Source: a virus. From it: 61,096 nt of DNA. The stretch lies in the IMG/VR virus record IMGVR_UViG_3300044633_000159, positions 1 through 61,096 of that record; one strand, written 5' to 3'. The first letter of the stretch is position 1. The number at the start of each line of letters is the position of its first letter. The position numbers and the translations under genes were made by a program. Under the pieces are notes generated by a model, which saw only the letters and a program-made list of their open reading frames with translations, was not told where the DNA came from and ran no database searches. Positions 28,933 through 38,204 of the stretch are shown here, piece after piece.

Positions 28933-31900
28933 ATGGCAATAGCTAATTCGTATTTTAATAGTTCACCAATAACAGATTCAGATATATTCGTAGGTACTAA
29001 GTATGCTACGAATAGAACTGTTAATTATACTGCTCAGAGTATTGCTGACTATCTTAATGTCAATGCTAGAATATCTATAAGTGGACAATTAACATTTAAG
29101 TTTACTATCTTACCAAACGTAGCAAAAACAATTGCTTTTGAAAACGGTGGCGGAGATGGTAGACTTTTTTCGTCTATAGATAAACTTATAGTATCTATAT
29201 TGGACGCTGGCGGTAGTAATATAACTGTGTTCTTAGACTATTTAATAGATAGTGAAATATTACTTGCGGAGCAAAACCAACCAAACTCGTTTGGGCATTA
29301 TAAAGTAACCAATTATGTTGTTACTACAAACCCAAATTTTTACGAACTAAGTTTAGAATACATCGGAGGGAATGGTAATATATACAAAGACGTATACTAT
29401 GACATGACGCCTTGGGCAGGTTCTGGTGGTATTGTAACAACACCAAATCTTCAACAAGTAACAGACGAGGGCAACACTACTACAAATGATATTACAATAA
29501 GCAAAGAAACTGGAACATCTTTTATTCAACTAGTAAGTAACAACAATACATTAACACTTCAAGTAAATGATGTTTCTGGTTCTTATATTGAACTAAATGA
29601 TTCTGATAATAATAATTATGGTGCATTGTCTTGTGCAGAGCTAGTTATGACAAATAATGATGCTGGAGAAAATGTACAATTAAATTCTAATTATCTTTTA
29701 ATTCAGAGTTCAAATTCAAAACCATTAATTGAATTAAGCGGTTCGGATTTTACATTAACGGGTTCTGTTCAAATTAAAACAGATTTAGTAGATGGTCAAT
29801 ATGAGCAACAATTACCTAATAAAGGTGGTACATTCGCAATGTTGGACGATATTCCTGCATTAACAGCCGGTACCAATATAACCATTGACAACACTGACCC
29901 TTTAAACCTTATAATTAGCGCTAGCGGCGGAGGTGATGATTTTCTATCATTAGCTGGTGGCACAATGGATGATGGCGCTAACATATTTTTCAATAATGGT
30001 TCTAAACTTAGTGAGGGCGCAGTAGATGCTGGAACTGGTGGAAATAAAGGTATTGCTTTAACTTGCGCAGTTGGTTTTGAATGGAAGTTTGAAGCAGGAG
30101 AAGCATATTTAACAGAAACAACAAGTGGTTATATTAGACTTAAGCAATACGCAAGGAATTTACCTACCATAGATGATGACATATCAAAAGGTTTTGTAAA
30201 TGGTTCATTTTGGTATTTAGATAGTGGAATTGCATATATATGTACTGATTCAACTAATGGCGCAGCAGTTTGGGAAATTTATCATAACTTTATTCCTACA
30301 CTTCAACAAGTAGTTAATGAAGGCGGGCAATTAACAGATTTAGGAATTGCATTTGATTCTGTTGTAAATCCTAATTTAACCGCTGGAATTAATATAGATG
30401 GTTTAGCATTTATAGATAATGATGGTATTGATGAAGAAACAACTGTCTACGCATCAAATGGTATTCAAAGAAACTTAAACGCAAATGGCACTTTGCTTAA
30501 TTTTGAAACACCAACAAATCCTGACAACGTAGTATTGGTTCCAAACGGAAGCGGAACACTAGCATTAACTTCTGATATTCCAACTGCTGGAGTTACATCG
30601 GTCGGTTTAACTATGCCAAGTGCATTTACTGTAACAAATAGTCCTATAACATCAAGTGGCGATATAGCAGTTACAGGAGCAGGTTTAGTGTCTCAATATG
30701 TTAGAGGTGATGGTACATTAGCTAACTTCCCTAATTCAACTGGTGGTGGTTCATCAGTTAATTATTACCTTAATGGTAGTATTTCTCAAGGTACATTTGG
30801 AGGAACTACTTATTATCAAATGAGTAAAACTCCTATACTTGGAGCAGGTACTAATTTTATAAGAACAAATGGAGCAGGTAATGGATATATAGCGTCTTTC
30901 ATAACTGATGTAGCAGACCCTAGTCAATTAAATATACCTGGTGGTAATTGGAATGTAGAGTTTTATTTTAACGCAAGCAGTGGTGGTGGTAGTCCTAGTT
31001 TTTATGCTGAGCTTTATACAGTAAGTGCTACAAATGTTTTTACACTTATTGCAAGTGATTCTCTTAATCCAGAAAGTATTACAAATGGTACAACTGTTGA
31101 CCAATACTTCACATCAATTCCTGTACCTCAAACTACATTACTTACAACTGATAGATTAGCTATTAGAATATTTGTAAATACAGGAGGTAAAACTATTACA
31201 CTACACACTGAAAATGGTAATTTATCAGAAGTATTAACTACATTTACAACAGGACTTACAGCGTTAAATGGACTTACAACACAGGTACAAAACTTTGCAG
31301 TAGGTACATCAGGAACTGATTTTGGTATTAGTTCTGCTACAGAAACACATACATTTAATTTACCAACTGCCTCTGCTATAAATAGAGGAGCTTTATCATC
31401 AGCAGATTGGACTACATTTAACAATAAGCAAAATGATTTAGTTACTTTTCAAAGAAAAGAGGGAATTATATTTTTTGATGATTTTTTAGGAACTAACGAT
31501 AACGCTGGAATTTCAACATCAACTGGAGTTACAATGGGAGCGGTAGGTACTGGTTCTATTGCTAGAATTACGGGCGTTTATCCTAATAGAACAAATCAAC
31601 AAGGAGTTATTCAATTAGCTACTGGGACTTTAACAACTGGGGGTGCGAGTTATAGATTAGGTTCGGTAAATACACCTACTTTTTTTGTTGGAACTGGTGC
31701 TATTTCTTACGAAGTTCCAATAAATATAGAAACGCTATCAACTTTGACAAATAGATTTGTAAATGTATTTGGGTTTTATACTGGTTCAAGCATAACAACA
31801 AGCAACAATTTAATTAGCTTTATTTATGACGAGGGCGGAGTTTTTGCATTTGGTGGAATTGGTGCTTCTCCAAATTGGAAATGTGTAACAGGAAATGGAG

Positions 31901-32160
31901 GTACAAGAACATCAACGGATTCAACTGTTGCGGTAACTGCAAGTGCGTGGACAAAATTAAGAATAGAAATAAACGCAAATGCAACATCAATAGGTTTTTA
32001 CATAAATGATACTTTAGTCGCTACGCATACAACAAATATTCCAGCTACAACAACCGCTATGTATTTTTTAAATGGAATACAAAAAACAACGGGATTGACT
32101 TCTGTTAATATGTACGCTGATTATTTATCCTTAAAACAAACATTTACAACTGCAAGATAA
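28933..32160 (+). CDS. Large tail fibre / receptor-binding protein
   Basis: The 1075-residue protein shares the N-terminal anchor type (MAIANSYFNSSPITDSDIFV) with the previous fibre. The shaft has repeated LQQV-NEG-T and PNGSGTLALTSD units. Near 815 LSSADWTTFNNKQ is a fibre motif widespread in Bacteroidota phages. The last 210 residues (from about EGIIFFDDFLG) look like a beta jelly-roll of the concanavalin type and probably contact the receptor. No endosialidase or depolymerase motif was seen. The following gene starts at its stop. Confidence 0.84.
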   Translation: MAIANSYFNSSPITDSDIFVGTKYATNRTVNYTAQSIADYLNVNARISISGQLTFKFTILPNVAKTIAFENGGGDGRLFSSIDKLIVSILDAGGSNITVFLDYLIDSEILLAEQNQPNSFGHYKVTNYVVTTNPNFYELSLEYIGGNGNIYKDVYYDMTPWAGSGGIVTTPNLQQVTDEGNTTTNDITISKETGTSFIQLVSNNNTLTLQVNDVSGSYIELNDSDNNNYGALSCAELVMTNNDAGENVQLNSNYLLIQSSNSKPLIELSGSDFTLTGSVQIKTDLVDGQYEQQLPNKGGTFAMLDDIPALTAGTNITIDNTDPLNLIISASGGGDDFLSLAGGTMDDGANIFFNNGSKLSEGAVDAGTGGNKGIALTCAVGFEWKFEAGEAYLTETTSGYIRLKQYARNLPTIDDDISKGFVNGSFWYLDSGIAYICTDSTNGAAVWEIYHNFIPTLQQVVNEGGQLTDLGIAFDSVVNPNLTAGINIDGLAFIDNDGIDEETTVYASNGIQRNLNANGTLLNFETPTNPDNVVLVPNGSGTLALTSDIPTAGVTSVGLTMPSAFTVTNSPITSSGDIAVTGAGLVSQYVRGDGTLANFPNSTGGGSSVNYYLNGSISQGTFGGTTYYQMSKTPILGAGTNFIRTNGAGNGYIASFITDVADPSQLNIPGGNWNVEFYFNASSGGGSPSFYAELYTVSATNVFTLIASDSLNPESITNGTTVDQYFTSIPVPQTTLLTTDRLAIRIFVNTGGKTITLHTENGNLSEVLTTFTTGLTALNGLTTQVQNFAVGTSGTDFGISSATETHTFNLPTASAINRGALSSADWTTFNNKQNDLVTFQRKEGIIFFDDFLGTNDNAGISTSTGVTMGAVGTGSIARITGVYPNRTNQQGVIQLATGTLTTGGASYRLGSVNTPTFFVGTGAISYEVPINIETLSTLTNRFVNVFGFYTGSSITTSNNLISFIYDEGGVFAFGGIGASPNWKCVTGNGGTRTSTDSTVAVTASAWTKLRIEINANATSIGFYINDTLVATHTTNIPATTTAMYFLNGIQKTTGLTSVNMYADYLSLKQTFTTAR

Positions 32161-32492
32161 TGACAATATATATTTACACACAAGGAAATAGTACAATAGA
32201 AACTACCGATTTAAACAATATACCCGAAGGCGTTTCTTACGAAACTATTGAAAGGGAAGAAACTATTGATATGGTATCTTTGACAAATGAAGCATTGCAG
32301 ATAGATTTATTATATACAGGTCTTATATCAGACCTTTTAAGAAAACATATTGAGAAACTATCTATTGATGGCATACCTATTCCTCAAGATGTAATTGACG
32401 AAAGAGATAGATTAAGAGCAGAATGCAATCAAAAGATATTAGATTTAGGAATAACAAACTTTGCCTACAGGCAATCAAATTTAAGACTATGA
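32160..32492 (+). CDS. Small protein after the fibre, possible fibre accessory
   Basis: A 110-residue acidic protein (MTIYIYTQGNSTIETTDLNN start), beta-rich first and helical later. It begins on the last base of the fibre stop (TAATG). Genes in this position are often fibre assembly factors, but there is no recognised domain. Confidence 0.66.
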   Translation: MTIYIYTQGNSTIETTDLNNIPEGVSYETIEREETIDMVSLTNEALQIDLLYTGLISDLLRKHIEKLSIDGIPIPQDVIDERDRLRAECNQKILDLGITNFAYRQSNLRL

Positions 32493-32881
32493 ATTTTTTC
32501 TACGAGTATTGGCAAACAATTTTAGCAACATTAAGCGCTCCTGTTGCGTGGTTTTTTGGAGGAAGAGCAAAACAACGTCAAGATGCTGTAAGCACAATGA
32601 AAGTTATGTACGATGACTTCTTAGTGGTTTACAAAAACCGAATGGATGAAGTTATGGTAGAAGTTATTGAAATTAAAAAACATAATCTTACTTTGCAAAC
32701 GGACTTTAATAATCTACAAATGAGTTACGCTAAAGAGGTTGAAAAGTCTCAGAATTGGGAAAAGTTACATAGAGTTTTAACAGACAAATACAACGAACTT
32801 GCTAAAGATCACGAAACTTTAAAAGGACTTTATTCTAAATTGAAAGAGGATTTTGATAAACACAAAAAATCAGTAAAATAA
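32489..32881 (+). CDS. Membrane-anchored coiled-coil protein, holin candidate
   Basis: The start at ATG 32489 (MNFFYEYWQTILATLSAPVA) is chosen over an upstream ATG because it overlaps the previous stop as ATGA. The 130-residue product has one N-terminal hydrophobic segment ending in WFFGGRAKQRQ and a long charged coiled coil. It directly precedes the endolysin gene. A holin or other lysis-timing role is likely; a single transmembrane helix fits class III-like holins only loosely. Confidence 0.65.
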   Translation: MNFFYEYWQTILATLSAPVAWFFGGRAKQRQDAVSTMKVMYDDFLVVYKNRMDEVMVEVIEIKKHNLTLQTDFNNLQMSYAKEVEKSQNWEKLHRVLTDKYNELAKDHETLKGLYSKLKEDFDKHKKSVK

Positions 32882-32882
32882 T

Positions 32883-33311
32883 ATGGTAACAAGTAAGCAA
32901 TGTTTTGATAAATGGGGAGATCCATTAACTACTCATGATGAGGGAGCATATATGACTGTATGGGATGTGCCAAGTAATTTGGAAATTGGTGTAATACCTA
33001 AAAAACTTTATTGTAATAAAGCAATGGTGGGCCCATTAACTAAAGCATTTACAAATCTTATTAAAACTGGATTTGTTAGAGAATTAAAAACTTGGGACGG
33101 TTGTTTCAATATAAGAAAGAAAAGAGGCCTTACAAGTCATTCGTTACATTCTTGGGGTATTGCAATTGATGTAAATGCGTTTGAGAATGGATTAAATCAA
33201 ACTCCTAAATTATCATCAGGATTTGTAAAATGTTTTACAGATGCAGGTTTTGATTGGGGTGGAAATTGGACACGTAAAGATGGTATGCACTTTCAATTAA
33301 GTAAGATATGA
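32883..33311 (+). CDS. Endolysin, M15-family D-Ala-D-Ala peptidase
   Basis: The 142-residue protein has the zinc-peptidase signature of the VanY/peptidase M15 family: SHSLHSWGIAIDVNA near residues 85-99 (His and Asp ligands) and DGMHFQL near 134-140 (third His with the catalytic Asp nearby). It cleaves peptide cross-links of peptidoglycan. There is no signal peptide, so release needs the holin. It lies between the holin candidate and the spanin genes and overlaps the next start by four bases. Confidence 0.9.
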   Translation: MVTSKQCFDKWGDPLTTHDEGAYMTVWDVPSNLEIGVIPKKLYCNKAMVGPLTKAFTNLIKTGFVRELKTWDGCFNIRKKRGLTSHSLHSWGIAIDVNAFENGLNQTPKLSSGFVKCFTDAGFDWGGNWTRKDGMHFQLSKI

Positions 33312-33679
33312 ATTTAATAGAAAAAATAAGTCTAGTGCCTTCTAAAATAAAAGATTATATTCTAATAGGATTAGTTGTTTCTATTGTTATTATTGTTGTC
33401 ATTATGTCTATCAATAACTTTCACGAAGTTAGAAGACAGGTTAACATAGAAAAAACAAAAAACGAATTAATAGAAACAAAAGAAGAAGTTACAGATAAAA
33501 CAAAAGCGCTTGAGGACAATGTGAAGACACATGATACTTTTGTTCAAAATACAGTAACAAAAATAAAGCAAATTACTAAAATAAAACCTAAAAGAATTCA
33601 ATATGAAAGTATTAAAGTTACAGATACTACTTACTTCGCTATGCGTAATCTGCTCGACACTGTACAGCCAAACAAATAA
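33308..33679 (+). CDS. Inner-membrane spanin subunit (Rz-like)
   Basis: The 123-residue protein has one N-terminal transmembrane helix (YILIGLVVSIVIIVVIMSI, residues about 18-36) followed by a periplasmic coiled coil (TKNELIETKEEVTDKTKALE). This is the Rz arrangement. The partner gene starts inside its 3' end in another frame, as in lambda Rz/Rz1. Together they fuse inner and outer membranes at the end of lysis in Gram-negative hosts. Confidence 0.78.
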   Translation: MNLIEKISLVPSKIKDYILIGLVVSIVIIVVIMSINNFHEVRRQVNIEKTKNELIETKEEVTDKTKALEDNVKTHDTFVQNTVTKIKQITKIKPKRIQYESIKVTDTTYFAMRNLLDTVQPNK

Positions 33680-34058
33680 AGATCTAAATTCACCTGAAAG
33701 AGTTAAAGCTTTATACGGTATCGCTGTTCAACATAAAGAACTTACAAAGCAAGTTAAAGATTGTCAAGATAGATATAATGCAGAAATGCAATCGTTTGAA
33801 AATAAATATAAACAAATACAAGATTTAGCTATTTCTTTAGGTGAAGAATCTAGCGCTTTTGTTGATCATAATTTAGACTTACAAGCGGGATTGCTAGGAT
33901 CTTTGAAGAAACAAGAACAACAAGAAGTTGAATTAGCAAAGTTAAAAGCGAAAAGACCTAAACGTTTTGGAATAGGTTTTTATGGTGGATACGATGCGTT
34001 TACTCAGACGTGGTCTGTTGGAGCAAGTTTAAATTATAATTTATTCTTATTATTTTAA
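33603..34058 (+). CDS. Outer-membrane spanin candidate (Rz1-like) with signal peptide
   Basis: The 151-residue protein begins with a cleavable-type signal (MKVLKLQILLTSLCVICSTL) and then a coiled-coil body; the last 30 residues (GIGFYGGYDAFTQTWSVGA and LNYNLFLLF) look like outer-membrane beta strands ending in Phe. It overlaps the Rz-like gene by 77 bases in a different frame. A canonical lipobox is not clear, so it may sit in the outer membrane by its C-terminal strands rather than by a lipid. Confidence 0.7.
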   Translation: MKVLKLQILLTSLCVICSTLYSQTNKDLNSPERVKALYGIAVQHKELTKQVKDCQDRYNAEMQSFENKYKQIQDLAISLGEESSAFVDHNLDLQAGLLGSLKKQEQQEVELAKLKAKRPKRFGIGFYGGYDAFTQTWSVGASLNYNLFLLF

Positions 34059-34059
34059 T

Positions 34060-34194
34060 ATGAAAAAGCAAACAAATAAAGTAGAGTTAAAACAAAAAAA
34101 TAATGTGAATAGACCAGGTGTTCACGCTAAGTCTAAAACATCGACATTGAAAGCAAGTAAGAATTATAAAAAATCTTACAAAGGGCAAGGATAG
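34060..34194 (+). CDS. 44-residue basic protein with RPGVHAK motif
   Basis: A short basic protein (MKKQTNKVELKQKNNVNRPG start, then VHAKSKTSTLKASKNYKKSY). The RPGVHAK-K-S-xNYKK-Y-GQG layout is a pattern of small proteins in Bacteroidota phages. It starts one base after the spanin stop. Function unknown. Confidence 0.66.
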   Translation: MKKQTNKVELKQKNNVNRPGVHAKSKTSTLKASKNYKKSYKGQG

Positions 34195-34251
34195 TAAAAA
34201 TAGTGTAAAATAGGTAATATATAAACTATATAAATTTAATTAAATAAAATC

Positions 34252-35796
34252 ATGTCAGACGCTATAGTCAAAAATTTAAGTTTCGGTAAAGACGCGAGTG
34301 ATAAAGTATTTGCCGGTATAGAGAAGTTATCAAAAGCAGTAAGTTCTACACTAGGAGCAAGTGGCAAATGTGTTCTACTTGAAGATTCAACAGGTAGACC
34401 TGTCATTACCAAAGATGGTGTAACCGTTGCTGATTCAATTATATTGTTAGATCCTGTAGAAAATATGGGAGCAACTTTATTAAAAGAAGCAGCGCGAAAA
34501 ACTGTTAGAGAAGCAGGTGATGGTACAACTACAGCCACTGTGTTAGCACACGCTATATTAAAGAATGCTTATAAAGTAGAAAACCCAGATACTAGAAAGA
34601 TTAAAGAAGGTATTAACAAAGCTGTTGACAACGTTGTTAAATATCTTGAAGATATGGCAGTTTTAGTTGATGATAATATGTTAGATCACATCGCTACTAT
34701 ATCTACAAACAATGATCCTGAATTAGGTAAGTTAGTTGGTAATGCTTTTAGAGCGGTAGGTAATACTGGTATTGTAATGATGGAAACATCTTCCGATGCT
34801 GAATGTAGTTTACAATTAGTTGAAGGAGTGCAATGCTCAATGGGTTTAACAAACTCACATTTTATAACTAATCATAAGAATAAGACAGCAGAACTAGATA
34901 ATCCTTTAGTTTTATTAGTTGAGTCACCAATAGAGAACGTCCGTCAACTACAAAAGATATTAGAGTATGTTATAAAGAACAATAGATCTTTATTAATTGT
35001 TGGTGATATGGAACAGATAGTATTATCTACATTAGCAATGAATAAGTCTAAAGGTAATATAAAAATCAATGTTATAAATGCACCAACTTATGGTATTAAT
35101 AGAAAAGAGATATTTGATGATCTTGCTTTATTAACTGGTGCAACTTTAATAAACGAAGATCTTGGTGATGATTTAGATTTGATAGATCCGTCAATGCTTG
35201 GCGTTTGTTTTAAAAGTATAACAAACCACGAAGAAACAATACTCCACGTTGGAGAACCAAATGAAGAAGTTTTAGATATAATTACTGATATTAAGAAATC
35301 ATTATCAGAAAACAATAATAGCGCTACTATTATAAAACTAGAAAAAAGATTAGCTAGGTTAACAGCAAAAATATCTGTAGTTAAAGTTGGCGCTAATTCA
35401 GAAATAGAGTTAAAAGAAAAGTCGGATAGAATTGAAGACGCTATTTGTGCTACAAAAGCCGCTATTAAAGAAGGTATCGTCCCAGGTGGAGGAATAGCTT
35501 TATTAAACGCTTCATATAATATAGATACTTTTTCTATTGGTGAAGAAATATTATTAGATTCTATTAGATCACCATTTAATACAATATTAAGTAATGCTGG
35601 AATAGAAGTTATGTCAGAAAAGATTGTAACAGGTATTGGTTATGGTTTAAATGTTATAACTGGAGAAACAGTAGATATGATTAAAGCAGGTATTATTGAT
35701 CCACTACTTGTTACAAAGAGTGCTTTGAAAAATGCTGCGTCTGTTGCTACAACGATACTTTCAACTGATTGTGTAATTAATAACTTGAGAGCATAA
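34252..35796 (+). CDS. groL: Chaperonin GroEL (Hsp60), phage-encoded
   Basis: The 514-residue protein is a full-length group I chaperonin. ATP-site residues are kept: TKDGVTVA with Asp near 55, GDGTTTATVLA with catalytic Asp90, and EDAICATKAAIKEG with the Asp equivalent to E. coli Asp398, followed by PGGGIALL near 410. It is about 30 residues shorter than the E. coli protein and lacks the Gly-Gly-Met tail. With the GroES encoded directly downstream it should fold phage virion proteins such as the capsid protein. A 57-base AT-rich gap upstream may hold its promoter; no box was recognised. Confidence 0.95.
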   Translation: MSDAIVKNLSFGKDASDKVFAGIEKLSKAVSSTLGASGKCVLLEDSTGRPVITKDGVTVADSIILLDPVENMGATLLKEAARKTVREAGDGTTTATVLAHAILKNAYKVENPDTRKIKEGINKAVDNVVKYLEDMAVLVDDNMLDHIATISTNNDPELGKLVGNAFRAVGNTGIVMMETSSDAECSLQLVEGVQCSMGLTNSHFITNHKNKTAELDNPLVLLVESPIENVRQLQKILEYVIKNNRSLLIVGDMEQIVLSTLAMNKSKGNIKINVINAPTYGINRKEIFDDLALLTGATLINEDLGDDLDLIDPSMLGVCFKSITNHEETILHVGEPNEEVLDIITDIKKSLSENNNSATIIKLEKRLARLTAKISVVKVGANSEIELKEKSDRIEDAICATKAAIKEGIVPGGGIALLNASYNIDTFSIGEEILLDSIRSPFNTILSNAGIEVMSEKIVTGIGYGLNVITGETVDMIKAGIIDPLLVTKSALKNAASVATTILSTDCVINNLRA

Positions 35797-36056
35797 TGAA
35801 AGCAATAGGTAAATGTTTGATTATACAGAAGAAGAAAGAAGGCACTACAACTACTAAAGGTGGTTTAATGCTTGCAGAGAATCAAAGAGAAGATATTAGA
35901 TATATAGAAGCGAAAGTGTTGTCTATAGGACAAGAAGTTGTTGGTGTCAAAGAATGTGATATGATATTCTATGATAGACATGCTGGTCATAAAATAGAAA
36001 TAGATAAAGAAACATATCACGTTATAAGATTAGGAGATGTAGTAGTTGTGTTATGA
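35796..36056 (+). CDS. groS: Co-chaperonin GroES
   Basis: The 86-residue protein matches GroES: a mobile loop with GGLML (E. coli GGIVL), the YIEAKVLSIGQ strand, and the C-terminal KIEIDKETYHVIRLGDVVVV. The gene starts on the last base of the GroEL stop (TAATG). In E. coli the order is reversed, so the unit is not a simple copy of a host operon. It caps the GroEL ring; T4 gp31 is a well-known phage analogue. Confidence 0.93.
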   Translation: MKAIGKCLIIQKKKEGTTTTKGGLMLAENQREDIRYIEAKVLSIGQEVVGVKECDMIFYDRHAGHKIEIDKETYHVIRLGDVVVVL

Positions 36057-36508
36057 TAAGGTTAGATGCTTCAGATATTAAAGATATAGGTTTATTAAAA
36101 CACTATAGAATAATTAGAAAGTGGGCTTGTAAGAATAACGGTTTAACAGATCCAGACTTAGAACTTCTTGTATATTTAGATTGTATGGATTTTTTTACTA
36201 AACAAGATTTTAAAATAGGCACGTATTCTTATAGTTGGAACAATAGACGTTGGAATGATCTATTAAAAGAAGGTTGGATAGTAGTATGGAGAAAAAGAAA
36301 TCATACAACTCAAAAGTACAATATATACAAAGTATCGTTTAAAGGTAAACAATTAATAAGTAGAATGTATCGTATAATGTTAGGTATTGAAGATATACCA
36401 ACAAGTCATAGAAACTCTATAATGAGTGGTAAAACTTATACCGACACTGTTATGATAACATCGATAGAAAACGCTAACAAAGATAAAACAAGAAACAACA
36501 ATGATTAA
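36053..36508 (+). CDS. Winged-helix DNA-binding protein, candidate late regulator
   Basis: The 151-residue protein contains LKHYRIIRKWACKNNGLTDP, LELLVYLDCMDFFTKQDFKI and WNDLLKEGWIVVWRKRNHTT, which read as a MarR-like winged helix with a basic wing, and a helical end (SFKGKQLISRMYRIMLG). Similar proteins are encoded next to structural genes in marine phages. It may control late transcription. It overlaps GroES by four bases. Confidence 0.7.
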   Translation: MIRLDASDIKDIGLLKHYRIIRKWACKNNGLTDPDLELLVYLDCMDFFTKQDFKIGTYSYSWNNRRWNDLLKEGWIVVWRKRNHTTQKYNIYKVSFKGKQLISRMYRIMLGIEDIPTSHRNSIMSGKTYTDTVMITSIENANKDKTRNNND

Positions 36509-36755
36509 CAACCAAATAACACAAACGCCGATTAGTCCTCAAGCGATGAGTAATCAAGGTACTATTAAGAATATGTTTGGTCAAGCGATACCTGGTACTT
36601 TTAATAGAACTTTAGATCTTGCACAAAGTCAAGTTCCAACAGATCCTTTAACTGGTCAAGTACCTGATCCAACGTTAGACCAAAGCACTAACTATCCAGT
36701 ACCTCCTCCAATGGGAGTTCAATCTAGTATAACACCGCCTTACGGCTTAAATTAA
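36501..36755 (+). CDS. Small Pro/Gln/Thr-rich protein
   Basis: An 84-residue low-complexity protein (MINNQITQTPISPQAMSNQG start) with a Pro-rich C terminus (PVPPPMGVQSSITPPYG). Probably disordered and possibly virion-associated. It overlaps the regulator gene by eight bases. Confidence 0.68.
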   Translation: MINNQITQTPISPQAMSNQGTIKNMFGQAIPGTFNRTLDLAQSQVPTDPLTGQVPDPTLDQSTNYPVPPPMGVQSSITPPYGLN

Positions 36756-36763
36756 TAATAACT

Positions 36764-36964
36764 ATGGTAACTAAACATCCAATGAATATCTACGACAAAG
36801 AAGCTGCTTTATCTGGAGTCGGTGCTAATGCTTTGTGGAACGGTCCATTTAATACGACTGGTTTTCCAAAAGGCAAAGGTAATAGCAACGGTAAAAACGG
36901 CATTGTTTTTAATAACGATAAACCAACATATATGTCTGGTCCTATAACTCAAAGAGCAAAATAG
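36764..36964 (+). CDS. Small Gly/Asn/Lys-rich protein
   Basis: A 66-residue basic protein (MVTKHPMNIYDKEAALSGVG start) with NTTGFPKGKGNSNGKNG in the middle. It belongs to the run of small, basic, low-complexity late proteins. No family is recognised. Confidence 0.66.
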   Translation: MVTKHPMNIYDKEAALSGVGANALWNGPFNTTGFPKGKGNSNGKNGIVFNNDKPTYMSGPITQRAK

Positions 36965-36971
36965 TTTTGTT

Positions 36972-37496
36972 ATGAGAATGATAAAAAATAACACTGGTTC
37001 TCCTTTTCAACTTCAAAGAAGTATTGTTGCTCAAGGAGATGAAAATGGCGCTTATTCTCAAGGAGGATATAATCCAGACGCTGTTGCTTACAATGGAGAA
37101 GTAATGAATTCTGTGATAGAATCTACTGGAGCAACATTAGGCGCTGCTTTAACTGCTATGGGTTCTCAGGATCAAAGTGGTCGTATGCAAAAGAGAAAAG
37201 ATAGATTAGCAATAAAAAAACAAAAGTTAGAATCTAAGGCAAAAGCAGAAAGCGCTTCTGCTGGAAAAAAAGCTAGATTAGAAAATAGAGTAAAAAGAGT
37301 TGGTGGCAGATTAGATAAAGCTACTACTAATTTAGATACTTATAACGAATCTAAAAACCCAAAGTTGACTAGTACCATAGAAAATAAGTATAGTGCTAAA
37401 AAACCAGAGGTTGAAGAAGAAGGTAAACTTGAAGAAGAAACAACGTTATTTAACGAAAATTACTATTTAAAAAATAAATACGGTTACAGAGGATAA
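36972..37496 (+). CDS. Basic helical protein with SPFQLQ start
   Basis: The 174-residue protein starts MRMIKNNTGSPFQLQRSIV and has a basic coiled-coil middle (KRKDRLAIKKQKLESKAKAE) and an acidic tail (PEVEEEGKLEEETTLFNENY). The N-terminal SPxxLQ resembles the SPLxQ motif of other small late proteins. A minor virion role is possible. Confidence 0.68.
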   Translation: MRMIKNNTGSPFQLQRSIVAQGDENGAYSQGGYNPDAVAYNGEVMNSVIESTGATLGAALTAMGSQDQSGRMQKRKDRLAIKKQKLESKAKAESASAGKKARLENRVKRVGGRLDKATTNLDTYNESKNPKLTSTIENKYSAKKPEVEEEGKLEEETTLFNENYYLKNKYGYRG

Positions 37497-37511
37497 TAAA
37501 AAACAAACACT

Positions 37512-37826
37512 ATGCCAGACCATACTAAAAAAAAGAAACAAACCACAAAAGGTAAACCTCATCAAACTAGTTATATGCCTGGTTTACCACCTGAGATTGT
37601 TAAACAACAAGAAAAAGAAATGAAAGAAGCGTCTAGTGGACCTAGGTATAAACAAGATAGTAAAGGAAAATATTATTCAAACTCAACACCCTTAAAACAA
37701 CAAACAATGAAAACTCCAAGCAAAATGAAAAGCGCTAGCGCTAAAGCAAAACCAAGTTCTCCTATGATGCAGAAAAAAGACATGATGGGTAAGAAAATGA
37801 CTCCTGCTAAAATGAAAAAGTGTTAA
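37512..37826 (+). CDS. Basic low-complexity protein with STPLKQQ motif
   Basis: A 104-residue Lys/Met/Pro/Ser-rich protein (YMPGLPPEIVKQQEKEMKE, STPLKQQTMKTPSKMK) ending KMKKC. It is most likely disordered. It shares the SPLxQ-type motif with 24656 and 26268 genes. Function unknown. Confidence 0.66.
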   Translation: MPDHTKKKKQTTKGKPHQTSYMPGLPPEIVKQQEKEMKEASSGPRYKQDSKGKYYSNSTPLKQQTMKTPSKMKSASAKAKPSSPMMQKKDMMGKKMTPAKMKKC

Positions 37827-37866
37827 CAAATAAATAAAAACAACTAAAACAAAAAAACAAAAAACA

Positions 37867-38139
37867 ATGGCAAAGTACATTCAAATTCCAACTACATTAG
37901 CAGCTTCACCAAACATCTTGTTTAATACAGATGAAATTGCTTCTGTGCTTTACTTAACCGCTACAACTTTCGCAGTATATGCCGGTACAAAATCATTTAC
38001 GTTCACTACTAGTGCTGCTGGTGCCGCTGGAACTGTTAAAGCTGTATACGATGCTATTCTAGCTTTAAACGCACCTGTTATGGCAGATGTTATTATGCCT
38101 ACTGGCGTAACGATTGGAGCTCTACCTGTAGTTGCATAA
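37867..38139 (+). CDS. Small abundant virion protein candidate (head decoration type)
   Basis: The 90-residue protein is Ala/Thr-rich, beta-like and without charge clusters (TTFAVYAGTKSFTFTTSAAG), which differs from its basic neighbours. It has its own terminator and a separate upstream gap, as expected for a highly expressed product. A capsid decoration or small structural protein is plausible, not proven. Confidence 0.6.
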   Translation: MAKYIQIPTTLAASPNILFNTDEIASVLYLTATTFAVYAGTKSFTFTTSAAGAAGTVKAVYDAILALNAPVMADVIMPTGVTIGALPVVA

Positions 38140-38150
38140 TAATTAATTAT

Positions 38151-38183
38151 TATTCCCCTGTAGAGTGATTTATAGGGGAATTT
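38151..38183 (+). terminator. Terminator after the 90-residue gene
   Basis: ATTCCCCT and TAGGGGAAT pair around a loop of about 13 bases and are followed by TTTAATAATA. Confidence 0.8.
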
Positions 38184-38204
38184 AATAATACTAAAAACAA
38201 AAGT

